A stretch of 24,810 nucleotides of DNA from Clostridia bacterium. GTDB lineage: Bacteria > Bacillota > Clostridia > Christensenellales > Borkfalkiaceae. Positions 13,715 through 22,672 of this stretch are shown here, one piece after another (position 1 is the first letter of the stretch; each line of letters begins with the position of its first letter). The notes under the pieces are model-generated. The model worked only from the letters and a program-made list of their open reading frames with translations, did not search any database and had not been told where the DNA came from. The translations under genes were made by a program, and so were the position numbers. Location of the stretch: assembly GCA_900769545.1 (NCBI GenBank), contig CAAGGZ010000112.1, forward strand, positions 1 through 24,810, read 5' to 3'.

Positions 13715-13747
13715 AAGGCGACTTCAAAATAAGTCGTCTTTATTTTT
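13715..13747 (+). terminator. Terminator of metK
   Basis: A 10-bp stem with one G-T pair (13715-13724 with 13731-13740, AAGGCGACTT and AAGTCGTCTT) is followed by TTATTTTT. Confidence 0.7.
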
Positions 13748-13828
13748 GCGCAGTTGCAAACGTGTAAATTTGTAAATGTGCGCATATATGAAACGGAAAA
13801 AGTGAAAGATGGAACGTAATTTTTGCTA

Positions 13829-13857
13829 TTGACTTTTCAAGTTGACAATGCTATAAT
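13829..13857 (+). promoter_or_regulatory. Promoter of the phosphatase lipoprotein gene
   Basis: TTGACT (13829-13834) and TATAAT (13852-13857) are separated by 17 bases, 20 bases upstream of the start codon. Confidence 0.7.
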
Positions 13858-13877
13858 AAAGAAAAAAGAGGTGTATT

Positions 13878-14996
13878 ATGAGAAAATCCATTCAATCTTT
13901 TATATTGTGCGCAGTAATGTGTTGTTCGATGGGTGGCTGCTCGTTGGTTGGCGGTGGAGTATCCTCTACGGAGCCTTCTCTTACCGTAACCATTACAAAG
14001 GGAACGGGAGAGGTATATCCCTATGCGCAGGAAATGGTAAATTATTTGCGCGCTCCAGCAGGAATGGACGTGGCACGTTACGCTACGAATATAAAAAATC
14101 AAGCGAAAGCGGTGGTGCTTGCTTGGGAGTGTGACTGTGAGGTGAAAAAGTTTGTGTTGTCGTATGGCGTTGCAGGTTCGACGCAAAAGACGGAAGTGAC
14201 ATTGAGTGGGGATACGTACTCCTACGAGTTATTTAATTTATTTAAAGGGACGGAATACGATTGGTCGGTAACGGCAACGTCGAAAAACGGAGCGCTTTCG
14301 GCAACGGCGGCTGCGACCTTTAAAACAACGGATAAAGGTCCTCGCGTTATGCAGATAGACGGAATCTACAACACGCGCGATTTGGGCGGTTATACGACGG
14401 AATCCGGTAAACGCACGAAACAAGGTTTAGTATATCGTGGCGGTTCGTTGTTGCCTGCGGACGTGTATAACAGCAATATTACAATAGACGGCAAACTGTT
14501 TATGGCGGAAGTCCTGCAAATTAAGACGGATTTAGATTTGCGTGGAGCAGGCTCGGAAGTGGGGGATATTAAAGAGAGCCCGATTCCCAACGCTACGTTG
14601 AAATATATCGCTACGGACGGGTATGCGTCGGCATTCCGCATTACGGAGAATTTTAGGCAAGTATTTTCTTTCTTGGCAGACGAAAATAATTATCCTGTAT
14701 ATATGCACTGCACAGGCGGAGCAGACAGAACGGGTACGGTTGCTTTCCTTTTCAATGCGTTGCTTGGCGTGAGTGAAGCGGAGCTGATTCAAGATTATGA
14801 AATAACGACGTTTTCCATTTATAATACGCGTAGCACACAGAGTGGAGCTTACGCGGAAATGTTCCAAGAATTTTTAAATAAGTTGTATACATACGAGGGA
14901 GAAACGCTCTCGCAAAAGACGGAAAATTATATGCTATCCATTGGGGTTACGCAGGCGGAAATCGACAGTATTCGAACAATTATGCTTGGTGAATGA
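13878..14996 (+). CDS. Lipoprotein with fibronectin-like and tyrosine-phosphatase domains
   Basis: A 372-residue exported protein. The N-terminus is a lipoprotein signal (basic MRKS, hydrophobic core, lipobox SMGGC with Cys21 as the likely lipidated residue). Residues about 65-152 look like a fibronectin type III-type beta sandwich (AVVLAWECD ... EYDWSVTATSKNG). Residues about 155-370 form a Y_phosphatase3-type domain: GIYNTRDLGGY, VYRGGSL, and the P-loop HCTGGADRTG with Cys278 and Arg284 (C-x5-R). All catalytic residues are present, so it should be an active, membrane-tethered phosphatase outside the cytoplasm. Substrates could be protein phosphotyrosine, phosphoinositides or other phosphoesters. 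It has its own promoter and terminator. Confidence 0.85.
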   Translation: MRKSIQSFILCAVMCCSMGGCSLVGGGVSSTEPSLTVTITKGTGEVYPYAQEMVNYLRAPAGMDVARYATNIKNQAKAVVLAWECDCEVKKFVLSYGVAGSTQKTEVTLSGDTYSYELFNLFKGTEYDWSVTATSKNGALSATAAATFKTTDKGPRVMQIDGIYNTRDLGGYTTESGKRTKQGLVYRGGSLLPADVYNSNITIDGKLFMAEVLQIKTDLDLRGAGSEVGDIKESPIPNATLKYIATDGYASAFRITENFRQVFSFLADENNYPVYMHCTGGADRTGTVAFLFNALLGVSEAELIQDYEITTFSIYNTRSTQSGAYAEMFQEFLNKLYTYEGETLSQKTENYMLSIGVTQAEIDSIRTIMLGE

Positions 14997-15025
14997 TGTG
15001 CCCATGTACGAGTTGAATAAAAGAA

Positions 15026-15051
15026 AACGGCGAAGCTTTGGCTTCGCCGTT
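15026..15051. terminator. Bidirectional terminator
   Basis: A perfect 11-bp stem (15026-15036 with 15041-15051, AACGGCGAAGC and complement) lies between the lipoprotein gene and convergent asnA. Its sequence is nearly that of the terminator at 7969-7995. Confidence 0.8.
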
Positions 15052-15070
15052 ATTTCGTACACGGTAGGGG

Positions 15071-16078
15071 TTAAAGCAGAATAATTCCGTTTTCCTTGCA
15101 TACCTGCCACGTCTCTTCGTCCCAAAGAGAAACCTGTACTTCGCCGATATGCGCTTTTTCCAAAAGCAACATAGAAAGTCGGGATTGTCCGATGCCGCCA
15201 CCCATTGTCAAGGGGAGCTGTCCTTTCAATAACGCCTTGTGGAACGGGAAGTTTCTTCTTTCTTCTGCATTCGCTTTTTTAAGCTGTTCGTCTAAAGATT
15301 TTTCGTCTACGCGGATCCCCATAGAGGAGATTTCAAACGCGCAATTTAAAATATCGTTCCAGAATAAAATATCGCCGTTCAATGCCCAATCGTCATAGTC
15401 GGGCGCGCGGGAATCGTGCGGTTTTCCCGATTTCAATTTATCGCCGATTTGCATAAGGAATACCGTTTTATGTTCCTTACAAACAGCGTTTTCACGCTCT
15501 TTTGCGCTCATATTGGGGTATAAATCCTCCAGCTCCTGCGAGGTGACGAAATGCACGGTTCTTGTGAGCTCCACATTGATTTGCGGATAGCGGCATTTGA
15601 GGAAATCGAGGGTGTCGCAGATGGCGCCGACGATGCCCTGCACCACTTTTTTGAGGTATTCAATATTGCGCGTTTCGCGCGTGATGATTTTTTCCCAATC
15701 CCATTGGTCGGTGTATACGGAGTGCAAATTGTCCATTTCTTCGTCTCGGCGAATGGCGTTCATATCGGTATACAAGCCCTCGCCTGCCGAAAACTCGTAT
15801 GCGGCGAGCGCCATACGCTTCCATTTTGCCAATGAATGTACGACAACAGCGTCCTTGCCCGTTTCCTTTAAATCAAAGCGGACGGGACGCTCTACACCGC
15901 TCAAATCGTCGTTGAGACCAGTGGTCGGGTCAACGAAAAGGGGGGCGGAAACACGCTTTAAGTTGAGCGCGAGACAAAGTCGCTCCTCAAACGTGCGTTT
16001 TAACAAACCGATGGCGGTTTGGGTATCGTATAACCCCAAGCTTGGGGTATATCCTTTGGGTACGATAACTTTACTCAT
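15071..16078 (-). CDS. asnA: Aspartate-ammonia ligase
   Basis: A 335-residue cytoplasmic enzyme that forms asparagine from aspartate, ammonia and ATP with release of AMP. It aligns throughout with AsnA: the N-terminal YDTQTAIGLLKRTFEE, LHSVYTDQWDWE, GDILFWND and the C-terminal ATP-site loop GGGIGQSRLSMLLLEK are present. The length is normal (330 in E. coli). GGAGA stands upstream of the ATG. The leader is only about 25 bases, too short for the tRNA-Asn T-box often found on such genes, so control must act elsewhere. Confidence 0.96.
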   Translation of the reverse strand: MSKVIVPKGYTPSLGLYDTQTAIGLLKRTFEERLCLALNLKRVSAPLFVDPTTGLNDDLSGVERPVRFDLKETGKDAVVVHSLAKWKRMALAAYEFSAGEGLYTDMNAIRRDEEMDNLHSVYTDQWDWEKIITRETRNIEYLKKVVQGIVGAICDTLDFLKCRYPQINVELTRTVHFVTSQELEDLYPNMSAKERENAVCKEHKTVFLMQIGDKLKSGKPHDSRAPDYDDWALNGDILFWNDILNCAFEISSMGIRVDEKSLDEQLKKANAEERRNFPFHKALLKGQLPLTMGGGIGQSRLSMLLLEKAHIGEVQVSLWDEETWQVCKENGIILL

Positions 16079-16104
16079 AAACTTCTCTCCTGAAAATTGC
16101 TCTT

Positions 16105-16134
16105 AGTATAGCACACTCCACTTTGCGTTGTCAA
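16105..16134 (-). promoter_or_regulatory. Promoter of asnA
   Basis: On the minus strand TTGACA (16129-16134) and TATACT (16105-16110) with an 18-base spacer and a TG just upstream of the -10 box. Confidence 0.7.
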
Positions 16135-16305
16135 GAAAAAAGTATAAAAGTTGTGTGAATGCGCGAAAAAACGGTTATAAATGTGTCAACAGCTTCTTTT
16201 TTGTGGAAATAAAGGCAAATGTTTGGGATATTTTTGGGAAAAGGGCGTAAAAACGCTTTCATTTTCCATAGAAATATTGTAAAATAGAAAATGGATGACG
16301 TTGCG

Positions 16306-16344
16306 CCCCTTGTAATGCTCATACCCTTTAGGGTATGTAAGGGG
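16306..16344 (+). promoter_or_regulatory. Hairpin in the secA leader
   Basis: CATACCC/GGGTATG (16320-16326 with 16331-16337, loop TTTA) is extended by CCCCTT/AAGGGG (16306-16311 with 16339-16344) across an internal loop. No U-tract follows, so it is not a plain terminator. It lies about 50 bases before the secA start and may stabilise the message or regulate it. A dyad CATTTTC/GAAAATG lies just upstream (about 16259-16292), and no strong promoter was recognised. Confidence 0.45.
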
Positions 16345-16391
16345 AGCGAAAAGAACAAAAAAGGTAAAAAATAAAATCTATCGGAGTTTTT

Positions 16392-19322
16392 ATGGGATTG
16401 TTTAAATATTTGAAAGGCGGCGACGCCAGAAAGAGCCTCAACAAACTGAACAGTATGGCGGATCAAGTCGAAAGCTTGGAAAGCAAATACCAAGTGATGG
16501 ACGATGAAACGTTGAAGGCGCAAACGGAAGTTTTGAAGGGCAGACTGGCGGCAGGCGAAACGCTTGACGATATTTTGTACGACGCATTTGCAGTGCTTCG
16601 TGAAGCGGCAAAGCGTGTTTTGAATATGCGCCATTTCCGCGTGCAGATTATCGGCGGTATCTGTTTGCATCAAGGTCGTATTGCGGAAATGCGTACAGGT
16701 GAAGGTAAAACCCTCGTTTCTACCTTGCCTGCATACCTTAACGCGTTGACGGGAAAGAGCGTGCATATCGTTACGGTAAACGATTACCTTGCAAAGCGTG
16801 ACGCAGAATGGATGGGTAAAGTGCATAAGTTCATGGGGCTCACCGTCGGCGTAGTCGTTCCCGGTATGGAAGACGATGAAAAGAGGGAAGCGTACAAGTG
16901 TGATATTGTATACGGTACCAACAATGAATTTGGTTTCGATTACCTTCGTGATAATTTGAAGACCGATTTGAACAAGATGGTACAAAGAGACCTCACGTTC
17001 GCCATCGTGGACGAAGTGGACTCCATTTTGATTGACGAAGCAAGAACGCCTTTGATTATTTCCGGTAAAGGTGAAAAGTCTTCTGATTTGTACGTACAGG
17101 TAGACAGGCTCGTTCGTACCCTTTCGGGCGGTTTCGACGATGACTTGAAGGAAGAACAGGAAGCGGCGCTCCTTGCGCAGAAAGGTCAGAAGAAAAAGAA
17201 GAAAAAAGTGGTAGAAGATACGGACGATGACGACGATTACGTAGACTATACCAAGATGACCTTAGAAGAGCAGGCGAACTACGAAGCGGAATTGGCGGAA
17301 AAGAGAGCGGCTGCTTTGGCGGCGGCTCCCGAAGGTAAAAAATCGTTGGCGGCTGCAAGAGATTGGGACTATATCATCAACCGTAAAGATAAAACGGTGG
17401 AACTTACCGACAGCGGCGCAAGAAAAGCGGAACGTTTCTTCCGTATCGATAACATTGCGGAAATCGAACACGCAGACTTGAACCATCACATTCAGCAGGC
17501 GCTCAAAGCGCATAAATTGTTCAAATTGGACGAAGATTATATCGTGAGCGACGGCGAAGTTGTTATCGTAGACGAATTTACGGGCCGTCTTATGATCGGC
17601 CGTCGTTATTCGGACGGGTTGCATCAGGCAATCGAAGCGAAAGAAGGCGTAGAAGTTCGCAGTGAAAATAAGACGTTTGCAACGATTACGTTCCAGAACT
17701 ATTTCCGTTTGTATAAGAAGCTTTCGGGTATGACGGGTACGGCAAAGACGGAAGAAGCGGAATTCAGAACGATTTATTCGCTCGACGTTGTGGAAATCCC
17801 CACCAATCGTCCTGTACAGCGTGTGGACTTGCCTGATATGGTATACTCCACGGTAGACGGGAAAAAGCGCGCAATCATCGACGCTATTATGGAACGCCAC
17901 GAAGGCGGTCAGCCTATCTTGGTTGGTACGTCCTCCGTTGATAAGTCGGAAGAAATTTCCAGATTGTTGAAGAGAAACGGCGTTAAACATAACATTTTGA
18001 ACGCAAAGAACCACGAACGCGAAGCGGAAATCGTTGCGCAGGCAGGTAGATACGGTGCCGTTACCATTTCCACCAATATGGCAGGCCGTGGTACCGACAT
18101 CTTGCTTGGCGGTAACCCCGAATATCTCGCAAAGAAACGTTTGCGTGAAGAAGGAGCAAAACCCGAGGATATTGATTTGGCGATGAGTATGTACATCACC
18201 GATATTCCCGAAGAAATTCAGAAGCTCCGTGACAGATATAAAGAAGTATACGCATACTACAAGAAAGAAACGGACGCAGAAAAGGAAAAGGTTATCGCAG
18301 CGGGCGGTCTTTGCATTATCGGTACCGAACGTCACGAATCCCGTCGTATTGACAACCAGCTCCGTGGTCGTTCCGGCCGTCAAGGCGACGTTGGTATGTC
18401 CGTGTTCTATCTTTCCTTGGAAGACGAATTGGTGCTTCGTTTCGGCGGCGAAAGAATGAAGTCGCTGTACAATATGTTCAAGATTGACGAAGATACGCCT
18501 TTGCAGTCCAAGATGCTCTCGCACGGTATTGAAAACGCGCAGAGAAACATCGAAGGCAGAAACTTCGGTATCCGTAAAAACGTATTGCAGTATGACGACG
18601 TTATGAACAAACAGCGTGAAGTTATGTACGGCGAACGTATGAACGTATTGCGCGGCGAAAACGTACACGAACAAGTGCTCAAATACATTCCCGATTACGT
18701 TGCGGAAACGTTGTCGGCGGCAGTAAACGTAGACGCTATGCCAGAGCTTTGGAATGAAGCAGAGCTCAATGCGGCGCTTGAAGCGAAAGTATTGCCTGAG
18801 GGCACCAACTACGTAACCCGTGAAAGATTGATGAAGTGGGATTACGAATTGGCGTTGAAGAAGATTTCCCGTAAGGTTGAAAAGGAATACGAGAAGAAGA
18901 TTGAAGAGCTTAAAGAACTCGGCGTAGATTTCTATGCGGTAGAACGCAGAGTGCTCCTTATGACGGTTGACAGAAACTGGATTGACCACATTGACGCGAT
19001 GGATCAGCTTCGTAAAGGTATCAGCCTCCGCGCTTACGGTCAAGTAGACCCTATCATTTCCTACAAGCAGGAAGGCTTTGATATGTTCGACGAAATGGTA
19101 GAACGTATTCAACGCACGACGATTAGTATCTTGTTGAAGGTGAAAATAGAAACTCGTCCTGCGCCGATGCCTGCTCCGGCTCCAGCTCCTGCAAACGCAC
19201 AGCCTGCGCAACAGAGCGCGCCTACGCAGACGAGAGTATTCCGTCGTCAGATGCCTTCGCCTCTTTCGAGTATGAGTAGCGCGCAGGCGGCAAAACCCGA
19301 AGAAAAGACGGAAGATAAGTAA
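16392..19322 (+). CDS. secA: Preprotein translocase ATPase SecA
   Basis: A 976-residue motor that drives preproteins through SecYEG. The start follows GGAG at five bases. The nucleotide-binding domain has MRTGEGKT (residues 100-107) and DEVDS (207-211); the second motor half has TNMAGRGTDI and the LRGRSGRQGD motif. After VRTL (241-244), where the preprotein-crosslinking domain begins, an insert of about 77 residues (245-322) appears. It contains six consecutive lysines, a run of five aspartates and an Ala/Glu-rich helix, and is absent from B. subtilis SecA as I recall it. The C-terminus is a Pro/Ala-rich linker ending KPEEKTEDK and lacks the CxCxSGK zinc motif that binds SecB and lipids. prfB follows after 18 bases. 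Confidence 0.97.
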   Translation: MGLFKYLKGGDARKSLNKLNSMADQVESLESKYQVMDDETLKAQTEVLKGRLAAGETLDDILYDAFAVLREAAKRVLNMRHFRVQIIGGICLHQGRIAEMRTGEGKTLVSTLPAYLNALTGKSVHIVTVNDYLAKRDAEWMGKVHKFMGLTVGVVVPGMEDDEKREAYKCDIVYGTNNEFGFDYLRDNLKTDLNKMVQRDLTFAIVDEVDSILIDEARTPLIISGKGEKSSDLYVQVDRLVRTLSGGFDDDLKEEQEAALLAQKGQKKKKKKVVEDTDDDDDYVDYTKMTLEEQANYEAELAEKRAAALAAAPEGKKSLAAARDWDYIINRKDKTVELTDSGARKAERFFRIDNIAEIEHADLNHHIQQALKAHKLFKLDEDYIVSDGEVVIVDEFTGRLMIGRRYSDGLHQAIEAKEGVEVRSENKTFATITFQNYFRLYKKLSGMTGTAKTEEAEFRTIYSLDVVEIPTNRPVQRVDLPDMVYSTVDGKKRAIIDAIMERHEGGQPILVGTSSVDKSEEISRLLKRNGVKHNILNAKNHEREAEIVAQAGRYGAVTISTNMAGRGTDILLGGNPEYLAKKRLREEGAKPEDIDLAMSMYITDIPEEIQKLRDRYKEVYAYYKKETDAEKEKVIAAGGLCIIGTERHESRRIDNQLRGRSGRQGDVGMSVFYLSLEDELVLRFGGERMKSLYNMFKIDEDTPLQSKMLSHGIENAQRNIEGRNFGIRKNVLQYDDVMNKQREVMYGERMNVLRGENVHEQVLKYIPDYVAETLSAAVNVDAMPELWNEAELNAALEAKVLPEGTNYVTRERLMKWDYELALKKISRKVEKEYEKKIEELKELGVDFYAVERRVLLMTVDRNWIDHIDAMDQLRKGISLRAYGQVDPIISYKQEGFDMFDEMVERIQRTTISILLKVKIETRPAPMPAPAPAPANAQPAQQSAPTQTRVFRRQMPSPLSSMSSAQAAKPEEKTEDK

Positions 19323-19340
19323 GACGAAAAAGGAAATTTT

Positions 19341-20438
19341 ATGTTCAAAGCAGACGATTACAGATTGAAAATACAAGCGATGCGCGGATTGCTCAAAGAG
19401 GCGGAGTATGCCTTGGATATCGAGCATCTCCGCCCTCGTCTTGCGGAGCTTGAAAAGGAACAGGAAAACCCTGAAATTTGGCAGGATTTGGAAAAATCCA
19501 CGAAAATCGGGAAAGAGGTTTCTGCTCTTCGCAATAAAATCAGCGCTTATGAAAAGGGCGCAACGGCGCTTTCCGACGCCGAGGACGTTATCGACTTGAT
19601 TGAGGAAACCGAGGACGAGAGTCTCATTCCCGAGCTTGATGAAATGCTCTCTATTGCGGAAAAAGATATTGAAGATATGCGTATTCGCGCTATTTTGAAA
19701 GGCGATTACGACAATCATAACGCCATGCTCACTCTGCACGCAGGCGCAGGCGGTACGGAAGCTTGCGACTGGTGTCAGATGCTCTACCGTATGTATAACC
19801 GCTATTGTGAAAAGATGGGCTTTAAGGTATCGGAGCTTGACCGTGAAGCAGGGGACGGCGCAGGATTAAAGAGCGTTGCTTTCCGTGTGGAAGGGGAAAA
19901 TGCCTATGGGTATTTGAAGGCGGAAATGGGCGTGCACCGTTTGGTGCGTATTTCCCCGTTTGACGCGAATAAACGCCGTCAAACGTCGTTCTGTTCCTTG
20001 GAAGTTATGCCGGAAGTTGAGGACGATAACGAAGTGGAAATCAATGATGACGATATTCGTATCGATATTTACCATTCGGGCGGCGCAGGCGGACAAAACG
20101 TAAATAAGGTAGCCTCTGCCGTGCGTATTACGCACTTCCCAACGGGTATTGTTGTACAGTGCCAGAACGAGCGTTCGCAGCTCCAGAATAAAGCAATGTG
20201 TTTTGCAATGTTGCGTTCGAAACTCTTGGAAAAGAAAATCGAGCAGCGTCAGGCGGAAGCGGCGGCGATGAAGGGAGACGTGAAGAAGATTGAATGGGGC
20301 GCGCAGATTCGTTCTTACGTGTTCTGCCCTTACACGATGGCGAAAGACCATCGTACGGGCTATGAAAAGGGCGATATTCAGGCGGTAATGGATGGGGATA
20401 TCCATGGCTTCATTATCGACTATTTGAAGAAAGCTTAA
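19341..20438 (+). CDS. prfB: Peptide chain release factor 2
   Basis: A 365-residue release factor that reads UGA and UAA stop codons. The SPF tripeptide anticodon (VRISPFDANKRRQTSF, residues 205-207) and the catalytic GGQ loop (SGGAGGQNVNK, 250-252) are intact. The ATG follows AAGGAAA and lies 18 bases after secA, so the two form an operon, an order common in Bacillota. Most prfB genes need a programmed +1 frameshift near codon 25 at CUU-UGA. Here that region reads EYALDIEHL in one unbroken frame, with no in-frame UGA and no slippery site, so this autoregulation is absent. Confidence 0.97.
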   Translation: MFKADDYRLKIQAMRGLLKEAEYALDIEHLRPRLAELEKEQENPEIWQDLEKSTKIGKEVSALRNKISAYEKGATALSDAEDVIDLIEETEDESLIPELDEMLSIAEKDIEDMRIRAILKGDYDNHNAMLTLHAGAGGTEACDWCQMLYRMYNRYCEKMGFKVSELDREAGDGAGLKSVAFRVEGENAYGYLKAEMGVHRLVRISPFDANKRRQTSFCSLEVMPEVEDDNEVEINDDDIRIDIYHSGGAGGQNVNKVASAVRITHFPTGIVVQCQNERSQLQNKAMCFAMLRSKLLEKKIEQRQAEAAAMKGDVKKIEWGAQIRSYVFCPYTMAKDHRTGYEKGDIQAVMDGDIHGFIIDYLKKA

Positions 20439-20449
20439 TTGTAAAAGGA

Positions 20450-20482
20450 AGGGGGCAGGTACGAGTTTACCGCCCCTTTTTA
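20450..20482 (+). terminator. Terminator of the secA-prfB operon
   Basis: An imperfect stem, AAGGGGGCAGGTA with TTACCGCCCCTT, is followed by T residues. It separates prfB from tsaD. Confidence 0.65.
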
Positions 20483-20553
20483 AATGGATACGGCGATGCT
20501 TTATCGGTATTTTGCCAAGCGTGACTTTCTATAACCTTGACAGGGAGAAATGT

Positions 20554-21642
20554 ATGTATCAACCATTAAAAGATTTGGATTTGAATAAACCCGAGCCCAT
20601 CATTCTCGGTATTGAAACGTCCTGTGATGAAACAGCGGCGGCGGTTATTCGCGGCAGAAAAATTTTGTCGGACGAAATCGCTTCCTCTGCAAGTATTCAG
20701 GCGTTGTACGGCGGTGTCGTTCCTGAAATTGCTTCCCGCGCGCATACCGATTACGTTGCCGAGGTGGTAGAACGCGCCGTAAAAAATGCAGGGATTACCT
20801 ATGCGGATATTGACGCGGTGGCGGTAACTTACGGGGCTGGGCTGTTGGGTGCGCTCCTTGTCGGCGTATCCTTTGCAAAGGCGTTTGCGTATGCTTTGAA
20901 TAAGCCTTTGATTGCGGTCAATCATATCCGTGGCCATTTGGCGGCGGCGTATTTGGATTCTCCTAAGTTGCAACCTCCGTTTGTCACGCTCCTTGCGAGC
21001 GGCGGTCATACCGCTATCTTGCATACGAAATCGGAGTCGGAATTTGAAATCCTCGGCGCAACCTTAGACGACGCGGCAGGGGAGGCTTTTGATAAAGTGG
21101 CGAGAGTGTTGGGATTGAAATATCCCGGTGGGCCCAATATCGAGCGTTGCGCTTTAGAGGGCGAAAACAGTGTGCCAATGCCGAAAATGTTAAAAGGCGG
21201 CGGTGGATATAATTTCTCGTACAGCGGTTTAAAAACGGCGGTTATCAATTACTGCCATACAAAGGAACAAAAAGGCGAAGCGTACTCCAAAGCGGACGTA
21301 GCGGCTTCTTTCCAGAGCGCGGCGGTAGACGTTTTGGTGGAAAAAACCGTAGCGGCGGCGATAGAAAAGAAAGCCACTTGCGTAACGGCAGGCGGCGGCG
21401 TGGTGGCGAATGGGTATTTGAGACGCTCGTTACAGGCCGCTTGCGATAAGGCAGGGCTCACGTTGGTATTGCCTGAAAAGCGTTACTGTACGGATAATGC
21501 GGCGATGATTGCCTCCGAGGGCTTGGTGCAGTTCCGCTTGGGGAACTTTGCGGATATGTCCTTGACGGCAAAGGCGTCTATTCCGCTTGCGGCGACGTTA
21601 GAAACCGTGCAAAGCCGTCGCGCGGCGGAAAAAGAGGTGTAA
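20554..21642 (+). CDS. tsaD: tRNA threonylcarbamoyladenosine transferase TsaD
   Basis: A 362-residue protein of the ASKHA fold that transfers threonylcarbamoyl to A37 of ANN-decoding tRNAs, together with TsaB and TsaE (not in the window). The N-terminal ILGIETSCDETAAAV, the metal-binding pair His124 and His128 in NHIRGHLAA, ASGGHTAI, the GEAFDKVARVLGLKYPGGP block and YCTDNAAMIA are all present. I chose the ATG at 20554 because GGGAG stands six bases upstream; an upstream in-frame start would add 14 unmatched residues. The metal exporter gene starts one base after the stop codon. Confidence 0.96.
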   Translation: MYQPLKDLDLNKPEPIILGIETSCDETAAAVIRGRKILSDEIASSASIQALYGGVVPEIASRAHTDYVAEVVERAVKNAGITYADIDAVAVTYGAGLLGALLVGVSFAKAFAYALNKPLIAVNHIRGHLAAAYLDSPKLQPPFVTLLASGGHTAILHTKSESEFEILGATLDDAAGEAFDKVARVLGLKYPGGPNIERCALEGENSVPMPKMLKGGGGYNFSYSGLKTAVINYCHTKEQKGEAYSKADVAASFQSAAVDVLVEKTVAAAIEKKATCVTAGGGVVANGYLRRSLQAACDKAGLTLVLPEKRYCTDNAAMIASEGLVQFRLGNFADMSLTAKASIPLAATLETVQSRRAAEKEV

Positions 21643-21643
21643 G

Positions 21644-22615
21644 ATGTGGGAGCGGATTGTGCATTTTTTAGAGCATGCAGGACATGACCTTGCGCACGCT
21701 TTGGAACATACTTGGACGTTACTGCCCTTTATTTTTATCATTTACGCTATCATTGAATTGTTGGAGCATAAAGCGGATTTGCAAAGAATTACACGGCTTG
21801 GCGGAAAATTGGGGCCGTTGGTGGGCTCCGCAACAGGGTTGATTCCGCAGTGCGGCGTATCCGTTATGGCGGCGAAGCTGTTCGAGCAAAAATATATTAC
21901 GATGGGGACGTTGCTTGCGATTTTCTTCGCGACCAGCGATGAAGCGTTTATCATTATGCTTTCCACTGGCGAAGGAGCGGCTTGGGTGCTTCCTATGCTC
22001 CTTTTAAAGGTGGCAATCGGTGCGTTGGTTGGCTATGCCGTAGATATGGGTTTAAAGGTGATAGGACGTAGGCAGGTATGCGTTGAAATGCAAAAAAATG
22101 CCTCTAACACCCCTGAAACGACGCAAGAAATCTTTATACAGCGATACCTTGCGGAGCGTGACGTAGACGTGAATTGCTCGTGTGGGAGAAAACATGAGGG
22201 CGACAGCGCATGGAAAAATTATTTGCTCTATCCGCTTTTGCATACGCTGAAAGTGGGGCTGTTTATTCTGCTTGTTAATTTTGTATTGGAAATGGTTATT
22301 CACGGCGTAGGCGGCGAGGAAGCGTTTGCTGCTATTATGCAACGTAACCGTTTTGCGCAGCCGTTTATTACCTGCGCGATTGGGTTGATTCCCAACTGCG
22401 CGTCCAGCGTGGTCTTGACGCAGACGTTTCTTGGCGGCGGTATTACGTTTGGTTCCTGCGCGGCAGGGCTTTGCGTGAATGCAGGTATGGGGTTTGTCGT
22501 ACTTTTGAAAAACGTCAGAAGATGGAAACGCAACCTTGCTATGATAGTGTTCTGTTACGTAGTTTCCGTTGCGGTCGGGTTGTTGTGTAACCTGATATTT
22601 CCAATCGTAGTATAA
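21644..22615 (+). CDS. Putative heavy-metal exporter, ArsP_2 family (10 TM)
   Basis: A 323-residue membrane protein with an internal duplication: each half contains the family signature, GLIPQCGVS (about 65-73) and GLIPNCASS (about 247-255), followed by hydrophobic helices. The N-terminus is histidine-rich (HAGHDLAHALEHTW), and the central hydrophilic loop has CSCGRKH (178-184); both could hold metal. The family is annotated variously as arsenic efflux or manganese transport, so the substrate is uncertain. The GAGGTG at the end of tsaD serves as its ribosome binding site, and the one-base gap suggests translational coupling. Confidence 0.8.
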   Translation: MWERIVHFLEHAGHDLAHALEHTWTLLPFIFIIYAIIELLEHKADLQRITRLGGKLGPLVGSATGLIPQCGVSVMAAKLFEQKYITMGTLLAIFFATSDEAFIIMLSTGEGAAWVLPMLLLKVAIGALVGYAVDMGLKVIGRRQVCVEMQKNASNTPETTQEIFIQRYLAERDVDVNCSCGRKHEGDSAWKNYLLYPLLHTLKVGLFILLVNFVLEMVIHGVGGEEAFAAIMQRNRFAQPFITCAIGLIPNCASSVVLTQTFLGGGITFGSCAAGLCVNAGMGFVVLLKNVRRWKRNLAMIVFCYVVSVAVGLLCNLIFPIVV

Positions 22616-22621
22616 AAGAAA

Positions 22622-22661
22622 ATACCGCAAAGCTGTTTAATCGTTAGCAGTTTTGCGGTAT
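22622..22661. terminator. Hairpin after the exporter gene
   Basis: A 14-bp stem with one G-T pair (22622-22635 with 22648-22661, ATACCGCAAAGCTG and complement) has a 12-base loop. A T-run follows only on the minus strand; on the plus strand the next bases are AAATATATG. It may still stop the tsaD-exporter transcript weakly. Confidence 0.45.
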
Positions 22662-22672
22662 AAATATATGGA

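Noticed and set aside
16079..16140. T-box or other riboswitch before asnA
   Set aside because: The promoter leaves a leader of only about 25 bases, which is too short.
17262..19739. Long open frame of 825 codons on the minus strand opposite secA and prfB
   Set aside because: It runs antisense to well-supported genes, its translation is low-complexity with many Phe, Arg and His residues, and it has no start signal. It results from codon bias in the plus-strand genes.
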